Positions 1-5,155 of a DNA stretch of 9,252 nt are shown piece after piece (position 1 is the stretch's first letter; the number at the start of each line of letters is the position of its first letter). Source of the stretch: Burkholderiales bacterium. GTDB taxonomy: Bacteria; Pseudomonadota; Gammaproteobacteria; Burkholderiales; Burkholderiaceae_E. The stretch lies in contig JAIYAG010000046.1 in the NCBI GenBank assembly GCA_027489195.1, forward strand, positions 1 through 9,252, given 5' to 3'. Position numbers and translations under genes: made by a program. Below the pieces are notes generated by a model. That model was given only the letters and a program-made list of their open reading frames with translations, did not search any database and was not told the origin of the DNA.

Positions 1-407
1 AAGCCACGCCAATCCACGCGACCCACCTGCACCTCCGCCTCTCGCGCGCCGACCGCCGCCTCGCCTGCGTCCACTTCCTGCACGCGCGCATCCAGCTGCT
101 GCTGCAGTGCCGCCTGCTGCGCCTGCTGCTCCGCCGCCGCGCTCTCACGCGCGTCCACAGCCGCCGCAGCTGCTGCCGCCGCGGCCTCGCGCTCGGCCAC
201 CGCTGCCTCTGCCTGCGCCAGCTGAGACGCGCGGCCGTTGAGCTGCGCCGCGCGCGCGCTGAGCTGGCTGTCGCGATCGTCCAACTCAGTGGCACGCGTG
301 GCCAGTGCAGAGTCGCGCAGGCCAAGGCTCTCACGCTGCGGTGGAGTGTTGATGTGGTGGTGTGGGCGGCAGGCGGGTGCGGGGTCGGGCGCGGTGACCG
401 GATGCAT
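1..407 (-). CDS. Hypothetical heptad-repeat coiled-coil protein, 5' part only
   Basis: I do not recognise a named family. From ATG at 407 the frame stays open for 135 codons to the window edge, so the C-terminus is missing. Residues 1-27 are rich in Pro and His (MHPVTAPDPAPACRPHHH at the start). From residue 28 a Leu or Val recurs every seven residues (28, 35, 42, 49, 56, 63, 70, 84, 105, 112, 119, 126), and Arg often lies three residues later (31, 38, 45, 52, 59, 73, 87, 108, 122). The rest is Ala, Glu, Gln and Asp, so a long charged helix is expected. No signal peptide or membrane segment is visible in this part. There is no clear Shine-Dalgarno before 407; an in-frame GTG upstream is no better. 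About a fifth of codons from residue 18 on end in A or T, more than in neighbouring genes. The frame and strand are well supported by the repeat; start and role are not. Confidence 0.6.
   Translation of the reverse strand, partial: MHPVTAPDPAPACRPHHHINTPPQRESLGLRDSALATRATELDDRDSQLSARAAQLNGRASQLAQAEAAVAEREAAAAAAAAAVDARESAAAEQQAQQAALQQQLDARVQEVDAGEAAVGAREAEVQVGRVDWRG
12..326 (-). repeat. Degenerate 21-bp coding repeat: 15 tandem heptads
   Basis: Read on the minus strand, this stretch encodes fifteen consecutive seven-residue units in one unbroken register, with the pattern (L/V)-x-x-R-x-x-x. Examples are LDDRDSQ, LSARAAQ, LNGRASQ, VAEREAA, VDARESA, LDARVQE and VGAREAE. Only one heptad position is consistently hydrophobic; three units in the middle have Ala or Gln there. 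The DNA units are not identical, so this is an old protein-level repeat rather than a recent tandem duplication. It resembles the common L-x-x-R-E-A type of bacterial coiled coil. Confidence 0.7.
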
Positions 408-465
408 GGTCCGGCAGGGTGCCACAGCTGTCTGCCCGGGTCTGGTCGGGTCTGCCGCGGCCCGG

Positions 466-1293
466 TCAGCGCGTCCGAGCCGCGCGCGCCGGCAGCGCCG
501 CCAGGAAGGCCGCCACCTCCGGCCAGTACCCGGGATGCAGGTGGACGTCGTCGTGCGTGGCCTGCGGCAGGCGCAGCGTGCGCACGCGGCCGCCCCAGGC
601 GGCGACCAGCCGCTCGCCGTGGGCCGGCGGCACGACCTCGTCGGCGCCGGCCAGGACGGCGAGCATCGGTGCATCGATCGACGGCGCACGCGACAGCGAG
701 TCGAAGCGCTGCGTGACGAGGAACGCCAGCGCGGGCAGGTGGTGCCACGCGAGCGCCGCGACCGAATCGAAGGGCGTGGTCAGCACGACCCCGGCGACCG
801 GCCGATGCGCCGCGACCCAGGTCGCGACACCGGTTCCCAGGCTTCGCCCCCAGAGCGCGATGCGCGCGGCATCGATGTCGGGGCGGGCGGCGAGCCAGTC
901 GTGGACCGCGAGCGCGTCGCCGTAGAGCGTGGTCTCGCCAGGAACGCCGGTGCTCGCGCCATAGCCGCGATACGGGACCGCGAGCAGCGCGTGGCCGTCG
1001 AGGCGGTGCGCCTCGGCCAGCATCCAAGAGACGTCCTCGGCGTTGCCGCCGAAGTACACGATGGCCGGCAGCGGTCCGGTCCGCTGCGGCGGACGCCACA
1101 GCCATCCGCGCAGCACGGCGCCATCGCGCTCGATGCGCACCGGCTCGGCGTGTCGGGTCCGCGCGGTCGCCTGCCAGGCGGCCTCGTCGGTCGGCTGCGG
1201 GTGGTAGATGAACCGGCTGTCGGGATGGCATCCACCGAGGAGCAGAGTGCCCGCCACCCCGACCGCGGCGAGCGCGCGTCGCACGCCTGCCAC
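466..1293 (-). CDS. Putative lipoprotein alpha/beta hydrolase (serine hydrolase, S33/BEM46-like)
   Basis: An alpha/beta-hydrolase-fold enzyme, probably an esterase, lipase or peptidase; the substrate cannot be read. With GTG at 1293 as start it has 275 residues. Residues 1-21 form a signal peptide with Arg5-Arg6, a hydrophobic stretch and the lipobox LLGGC; Cys22 would be lipidated. Catalytic features: oxyanion-loop segment FGGNAED (81-87), nucleophile elbow GRSLG with Ser151, likely acid Asp218 in AGADE, and His247 in ATHDD. These sit in the usual order and spacing. An ATG at 1419 would lengthen the protein but overlap the upstream gene by 112 bases and put an Arg-rich tail before the signal peptide, so it is unlikely. 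GTG at 1284 is a second possible start. The gene begins 14 bases after the metallo-hydrolase stop and is probably co-transcribed with it. It is expected in the cell envelope, while its upstream partner looks cytoplasmic. Confidence 0.8.
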   Translation of the reverse strand: MAGVRRALAAVGVAGTLLLGGCHPDSRFIYHPQPTDEAAWQATARTRHAEPVRIERDGAVLRGWLWRPPQRTGPLPAIVYFGGNAEDVSWMLAEAHRLDGHALLAVPYRGYGASTGVPGETTLYGDALAVHDWLAARPDIDAARIALWGRSLGTGVATWVAAHRPVAGVVLTTPFDSVAALAWHHLPALAFLVTQRFDSLSRAPSIDAPMLAVLAGADEVVPPAHGERLVAAWGGRVRTLRLPQATHDDVHLHPGYWPEVAAFLAALPARAARTR

Positions 1294-1307
1294 GCGGTGC
1301 GTCGCGC

Positions 1308-2255
1308 TCAGCGCGGCCGCGCGCGAAAGCGACCGTCGCCGCTCGCCTCGACGCGCCCGTCTAGCACCATCTCGTCGAGGTGCGCGGCGATGGTCCGGCG
1401 CTCGGCGCAGTCGATCCACACCTCCTCGTAGCCGACCGGATACAGCAGGCGCATGCCGACCAGCTCGTCGAGCGTGCGCGGCGCGTCGCCGAGCATCCCG
1501 AGCAGCTTCGTCTCGCGCGCCTCGAGCGTCGCCGCGAAGGCCGCGAGCGCGCGTTCGAACGCCGGGCGCTCGGTGAACACGCCCTTGTGGTGGGAGGTGA
1601 CCCAGGTCGAGGCCGGCACCTCGGCGACGCGGCGCAGCGTGCGCCGGAACGCGCCGAGTTCGGAGGTCGCGTCGCCGTAGTACGGGCCGAAGCTCGACAG
1701 GTCGATGTCGCCGATGAAGGCCACGCCCACCGGCTCGACCACCAGCACGCTGTGGCCCGCGGTATGGCCGGGCATGTGCACCGCATGCACCGACACGCCG
1801 CCACCGAGGTCCCAGCGTGCGCCGTCGGCGTAGGCCACCGCGTCCGGGCGCGGCGCGTAGTCGAAGTCGCGCTCGATCTTCGTTCGGAGCGCCGCGAGCA
1901 CCGGCTCCGGATAGCCGTAGTGTCGCGACAGCCCGGCCCAGCTGCGCGCGGCCTCGACATCGGCCTCGTGCACGTGGACCGCGGCCCGCGGGATGCGGTG
2001 CAGCCCGGCCATGTGGTCCTCGTGCACGTGGCCGAGGATCGCGAGGTCGGCATCGTCGAAGGCGGCGCCGATGCGGTTCGACACCTGCGGCGTGTCGAAC
2101 ACCGCGAGCGTGTCGGCGCCGCGCACGACGACCTGGTTGCCGTCGGGGTACTTCCCGTTCTTGCCACCGAAGAACACGGTGACCGGACCGAAGGTGGCGC
2201 TGGGGGTGTCGGCGTGCATCGCGGGCGGGAGCAGGGCTGCGGAAGGGACCGTCAT
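1308..2255 (-). CDS. Metallo-beta-lactamase-fold hydrolase with C-terminal winged helix (LACTB2-like)
   Basis: A metal-dependent hydrolase of 315 residues. The zinc-binding motif H-x-H-x-D-H is intact (HVHEDH, residues 76-81), followed by His164 in MPGHTAGHS, Asp183 in FIGDIDLSS and His222/His223 in TSHHKG, which complete a typical binuclear site. Residues from about 250 to 310 look like the small winged-helix domain found in LACTB2-like members, which include nucleases and thioester or lactone hydrolases; the substrate here cannot be assigned. No signal peptide is seen, so it is probably cytoplasmic. I chose ATG 2255: it starts one base after the exporter's TAG and has a GGGGG stretch four bases upstream. 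An in-frame ATG at 2276 would overlap the exporter gene. The one-base gap suggests translational coupling with the exporter. It is probably not a true antibiotic beta-lactamase because there is no export signal. Confidence 0.87.
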   Translation of the reverse strand: MTVPSAALLPPAMHADTPSATFGPVTVFFGGKNGKYPDGNQVVVRGADTLAVFDTPQVSNRIGAAFDDADLAILGHVHEDHMAGLHRIPRAAVHVHEADVEAARSWAGLSRHYGYPEPVLAALRTKIERDFDYAPRPDAVAYADGARWDLGGGVSVHAVHMPGHTAGHSVLVVEPVGVAFIGDIDLSSFGPYYGDATSELGAFRRTLRRVAEVPASTWVTSHHKGVFTERPAFERALAAFAATLEARETKLLGMLGDAPRTLDELVGMRLLYPVGYEEVWIDCAERRTIAAHLDEMVLDGRVEASGDGRFRARPR

Positions 2256-2256
2256 G

Positions 2257-3147
2257 CTACCCCCGTGCCGGCGCACGCCGCCCGGGCAGCGGCACCAGCC
2301 CGAGGGTCAGCGCGGTGCCGGCGAGGATCACCGCGCAGCCGGCGACCATGCGGGCGGTCACCGGCTCGCCGAGGTAGACGGCGGCCGAGGCCATCGCGAC
2401 CAGCGGATTGAGGAAGGTGACCGAGGTGGCGCGCACCGCGCCGATCGCGCGCAGCAGCCTGAAGTACAGCAGGAAGCCGAAGCCGGACGAGGCGACACCG
2501 AGGAAGGCCACCTCGACCCAGGCACGCGGCCCGGGGTCGTGCGCCGGCCAGGCGAACCAGGCGAAGGGCGCGAGCGCCAGCGCCGAGACCCCGATGCTGC
2601 CGGTGGTGAGCGACAGCGCGTCGACGCCGGCGAGCCGCACCCGCGCGTAGTTCGAGGACACGCCCCAGAGCACCGTGACCGCCAGCGTCACCAGGATCGC
2701 GAGGCCCGCGGACTCCCGCACGCCGACCTTGTCCCAGACCAGCAGCGCGACGCCCGCCAGACCCACGGCCAGCCCGACCGCCCGGACCGGCGTGATGCGT
2801 TCGTGCAGCCACACCGCCGCCACCAGCGCGGCGAAGATCGGCGCCGAGGACTGCAGCACCGCGAGCATCCCGGCCGAGATCGACAGCGCGGCCCAGCCCA
2901 GGCCGGCGAACGGCACCGCGGTGAACGCGAGCCCGAACACCGCGATCTCGCGCCAGTGCCGGCGCATCGTCCCGAAGCCGCCCCGCCACAGGGTCAGCGG
3001 CAGCAGCACCAGCAGGCTGGCGAGCGCCATCCGCAGGAAGATCATCGGCATCGCGCCGAAGGCGGGTGCCGCCGAGCGCATGAAGAGGTAGGCGCCCCCC
3101 CAGAGCAGGGAGAGCAGCAGCAGCTGGGCGACGTGGGCGGGGCGCAT
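2257..3147 (-). CDS. EamA/DMT-family transporter (RhaT/YdcZ-type exporter)
   Basis: An inner-membrane transporter of 296 residues, the usual size for the drug/metabolite transporter superfamily. It has about ten hydrophobic helices in two homologous halves. The first half ends with an HER-x4-AVGLAVGLAGVALL segment (115-136), and the second with LGEPVT followed by AGCAVILAGTALTL (259-282); this paired Glu-then-helix pattern marks the two EamA domains. TFLNPLVAM (244-252) is the matching helix start in the second half. Family members export amino acids, metabolites or drugs; the substrate is not predictable from sequence. It is the first gene of the leftward cluster and is divergent from the tetR-pump operon, with 101 bases between the two start codons. 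The ATG at 3147 has no obvious ribosome binding site, and a GATAAT box lies only nine bases before it. Confidence 0.9.
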   Translation of the reverse strand: MRPAHVAQLLLLSLLWGGAYLFMRSAAPAFGAMPMIFLRMALASLLVLLPLTLWRGGFGTMRRHWREIAVFGLAFTAVPFAGLGWAALSISAGMLAVLQSSAPIFAALVAAVWLHERITPVRAVGLAVGLAGVALLVWDKVGVRESAGLAILVTLAVTVLWGVSSNYARVRLAGVDALSLTTGSIGVSALALAPFAWFAWPAHDPGPRAWVEVAFLGVASSGFGFLLYFRLLRAIGAVRATSVTFLNPLVAMASAAVYLGEPVTARMVAGCAVILAGTALTLGLVPLPGRRAPARG

Positions 3148-3155
3148 CGGACCGC

Positions 3156-3161
3156 ATTATC
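3156..3161 (-). promoter_or_regulatory. Possible -10 box for the leftward exporter operon
   Basis: On the minus strand GATAAT reads from 3161 to 3156 in an otherwise very GC-rich gap. Transcription would begin near 3149-3150, two or three bases before the ATG at 3147, giving an almost leaderless message. That fits the lack of a ribosome binding site there. No good -35 box is seen about 17 bases upstream, so the call is tentative. Confidence 0.35.
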
Positions 3162-3192
3162 GGCGGGGGCGTCCTGCCATGCCCGTGCCGCA

Positions 3193-3222
3193 TTGACCCC
3201 CGCGCCGGCGCCGGCCTATACT
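3193..3222 (+). promoter_or_regulatory. Sigma-70-type promoter of the tetR-adaptor-pump operon
   Basis: TTGACC at 3193-3198 and TATACT at 3217-3222 are separated by 18 bases, close to the consensus -35 and -10 boxes. Transcription should start near 3229-3230, about 20 bases before the tetR ATG. These AT-containing boxes stand out in a gap that is otherwise almost all G and C. The last base of the -10 is the first base of the inverted repeat described separately, so a bound repressor would block polymerase directly. Confidence 0.72.
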
Positions 3223-3243
3223 TACTGACTGAACGGTCAGTAA
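3222..3243. promoter_or_regulatory. TetR-family operator: perfect 8+8 inverted repeat
   Basis: TTACTGAC (3222-3229) and GTCAGTAA (3236-3243) are exact reverse complements around the six-base centre TGAACG. The 22-base length and the TGAC/GTCA half-sites are typical of operators for TetR-family repressors. It covers the end of the -10 box and the expected transcription start, and ends five bases before the tetR ATG. It thus occupies the space where a ribosome binding site would lie. Autorepression by the adjacent TetR protein is the simplest reading; an effect on the divergent exporter gene is possible but not shown. Confidence 0.82.
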
Positions 3244-3248
3244 CAAAG

Positions 3249-3914
3249 ATGGACCCCGCCGACTCCACGTCCCCCGAGGCGCCCCACGCCCCGCGCTGGG
3301 AACGCCGCAAGGAAAGCCGCCCCGCCGAGCTGCTGGCCGCCGCGCTGGACCTGTTCGTCGAGCGCGGCTACGCCGCGACCCGGCTCGACGACATCGCCTC
3401 GCGCGCCGGCGTGTCCAAGGGCACGCTCTACCTGTACTTCGCCAACAAGGAAGAGCTCTTCAAGGCCCTGGTCCGCGAGAACATCGTCGTGCTGCTGGAC
3501 CGGTTCCGCAGCGAGATCGCCGACTCCGACGCCCCCGCCACCCTGCTGATCGAGCAGTTCCTGCGCGGCTGGTGGCGCGACTTCGGCGCCACCCGCCTGG
3601 CCGGCATCGCCAAGCTGATCATGGCCGAGGCCGGTAACTTCCCCGAGGTCGCCCGGTTCTTCCACGACGAGGTGATCGAGCCGAACGGCGCGCTGCTGGG
3701 CTCGATCATCGGCCGCGGCATCGAGCGCGGCGAGTTCCGTCCGGTCGACGTCGAGACCGCGGCCCACCTGTGGATCGCCCCGCTCGTGATGAAGGCGATG
3801 TGGAGCCACTCCTTCGACCTGTGCCGGATCGCCGGCGCCTCGGTCGATCCCGAACGCCTGATCGACGCGCACCTCGACCTGATCAGGGCCGCCCTGCGCC
3901 CGGACCCCCGATGA
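3249..3914 (+). CDS. TetR/AcrR-family transcriptional repressor
   Basis: A DNA-binding repressor of 221 residues, normal for the family. Residues about 23-70 form the N-terminal three-helix domain; the helix-turn-helix is DDIASRAGVSKGTLYLYFANKEEL (within 47-70), very close to the family consensus. The C-terminal part (about 80-215) is an all-helical ligand and dimer domain that looks like the AefR-type C-terminal family, with a PEVARFF segment at 132-138; the inducer is unknown. A proline-containing 20-residue extension precedes the first helix. No better start lies downstream. The leader is only about 20 bases with no Shine-Dalgarno, just AACAAAG. Its stop overlaps the adaptor ATG in an ATGA tetranucleotide, so the two are probably translationally coupled. 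Position, promoter and operator suggest it represses the whole three-gene operon, itself included. Confidence 0.93.
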   Translation: MDPADSTSPEAPHAPRWERRKESRPAELLAAALDLFVERGYAATRLDDIASRAGVSKGTLYLYFANKEELFKALVRENIVVLLDRFRSEIADSDAPATLLIEQFLRGWWRDFGATRLAGIAKLIMAEAGNFPEVARFFHDEVIEPNGALLGSIIGRGIERGEFRPVDVETAAHLWIAPLVMKAMWSHSFDLCRIAGASVDPERLIDAHLDLIRAALRPDPR

Positions 3915-5137
3915 AGCCTGCCCTCCTGATCTCCGCCGCGGTCGTCGTGGTCCTGGCCGCCGGCGGCGGATGGATGCTGCGCCAGCGGGCGGCCGCGCCG
4001 GCGCAGGCCCCGGCCCCGGCCGGGTCCGCGGCGGCCTCCCCCGCCACCGCCCAGGCCGCGATCGAGTTCGCCGCCGGCGACGTGATCACGCTCGCGCCGG
4101 TGACGGTCGCGAGGACGGTGCCGCTGACCGGCACGCTGCGGCCCGTCGACCAGACGGTGGTCAAGACGAAGGTGGCCGGCGAGCTGCGCGAGGTGCTGGT
4201 CCGCGAGGGCACGGCCGTGCGGCGCGGCCAGGTCGTGGCACGGCTCGACGCGACCGAGTACGAGGTGCGGGTGCGCGAGCGCGAGGCCAACCTGCGCTCG
4301 GCGGCCTCGCAGGTCGACCAGGCCAGGCGCACGCTCGAGAACACCCGCCAGCTGCACGACAAGGGCTTCGTCTCGCAGAGCGCGCTCGACCAGTCGCAGT
4401 CGGGCTGGGAGATCGCGGTGGGCAATCGCGACGCGGCCTCCGCGCAGCTCGCGCTCGCCCGCAAGGCGCTCGCCGACACGGTGATGAGCGCGTCCATCGA
4501 CGGCGTGGTGTCCGAGCGCTTCGCCCAGGCCGGCGAGAAGCTGCCGATCGACGGCCGGGTGATGGCGGTGGTCGACCTCTCGCGCATGGAGATCGACGCA
4601 CCGGTGCCGGCGGCCGAGATCGGCGCGGTGCGCGTCGGCCAGACCGTCGAGCTGCGCATCGAGGGCGTGGCCCGTTCGCAGCTCGGCCGGATCGTGCGCA
4701 TCGCGCCGTCCACCCAGGCCGGCACGCGCTCGGTGCCGGTCTACATCGCGCTCGACAACCGCGACCCGTCGGTGCGCGCCGGGCTCTTCGCCCAGGGCAC
4801 CCTGTCGGTCGAGACCCGAACGGGCGTCATCGCCGTGCCGCAGACCGCGATCCGCGATGCAGGCGCGCGCACCTTCGTCTACGCGATCGTCGACGGGCGG
4901 CTGGTCGAGCGCGAGGTCCGGCTCGGGCTGCGCGACGAGACCTCGGGCACCGCGCGCATCGAGGTGCTCGACGGCCTCGCCGCCGGCGAGCGCATCGTCG
5001 CGGCCAACCTCGGCGCGCTGCGCGCCGGCGCCCCGGTGCGCATCGCACCCGCGCCGGGCCAGGGCGGCCCGGGCGATGCCTCGGCCCCGCCGGGGAGCGT
5101 GTCCGCGGCGCCCGCCGCCGCGACCGCCAGCCGCTGA
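3911..5137 (+). CDS. RND efflux periplasmic adaptor (membrane fusion protein, HlyD/AcrA family)
   Basis: The adaptor bridges an inner-membrane RND pump to an outer-membrane channel. It has 408 residues from ATG 3911. Residues 4-24 form an N-terminal hydrophobic anchor or uncleaved signal without a lipobox cysteine, so it is probably membrane-anchored rather than lipidated. An Ala/Pro linker follows (27-50). The lipoyl-like halves are about 82-115 (VAGELREVLVREGTAVRRGQ region) and 190-208 (ASIDGVVSERFAQAGE), flanking a helical hairpin at about 116-188. The beta-barrel is about 225-300 and the membrane-proximal domain about 305-380. A low-complexity Ala/Pro/Gly tail ends the protein (383-408). 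The start codon lies in the ATGA overlap with tetR and has no Shine-Dalgarno, consistent with coupled translation. A longer frame back to 3770 would run inside tetR and lacks a signal at its N-terminus, so it was rejected. The pump gene begins 18 bases downstream. Confidence 0.92.
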   Translation: MKPALLISAAVVVVLAAGGGWMLRQRAAAPAQAPAPAGSAAASPATAQAAIEFAAGDVITLAPVTVARTVPLTGTLRPVDQTVVKTKVAGELREVLVREGTAVRRGQVVARLDATEYEVRVREREANLRSAASQVDQARRTLENTRQLHDKGFVSQSALDQSQSGWEIAVGNRDAASAQLALARKALADTVMSASIDGVVSERFAQAGEKLPIDGRVMAVVDLSRMEIDAPVPAAEIGAVRVGQTVELRIEGVARSQLGRIVRIAPSTQAGTRSVPVYIALDNRDPSVRAGLFAQGTLSVETRTGVIAVPQTAIRDAGARTFVYAIVDGRLVEREVRLGLRDETSGTARIEVLDGLAAGERIVAANLGALRAGAPVRIAPAPGQGGPGDASAPPGSVSAAPAAATASR

Positions 5138-5155
5138 GGCCGACCGGACACCGAC

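Noticed and set aside
409..445. A possible hairpin between the lipoprotein hydrolase and coiled-coil genes (CCGGGCAG with CTGCCGG)
   Set aside because: The stem needs a bulge and has no T-run after it on the minus strand, so it is not supported as a terminator.
238..1431. A 397-codon plus-strand frame opposite the lipoprotein hydrolase
   Set aside because: The minus strand has the signal peptide, lipobox and Ser-Asp-His triad; the plus frame has no recognisable domain.
1308..2255. Reading the metallo-beta-lactamase-fold gene as an antibiotic resistance enzyme
   Set aside because: It has no export signal and carries a C-terminal winged helix like LACTB2-type housekeeping hydrolases, so resistance is not supported.
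3204..3215. A perfect 12-base palindrome GCCGGCGCCGGC between the -35 and -10 boxes
   Set aside because: Self-complementary G/C runs of this length are easy to get by chance at this GC content, and it does not match the TetR operator half-sites.
1993..3228. A 411-codon plus-strand frame opposite the exporter
   Set aside because: Its product is extremely rich in Arg, His, Gln and Glu and is explained as the antisense of a hydrophobic membrane protein.
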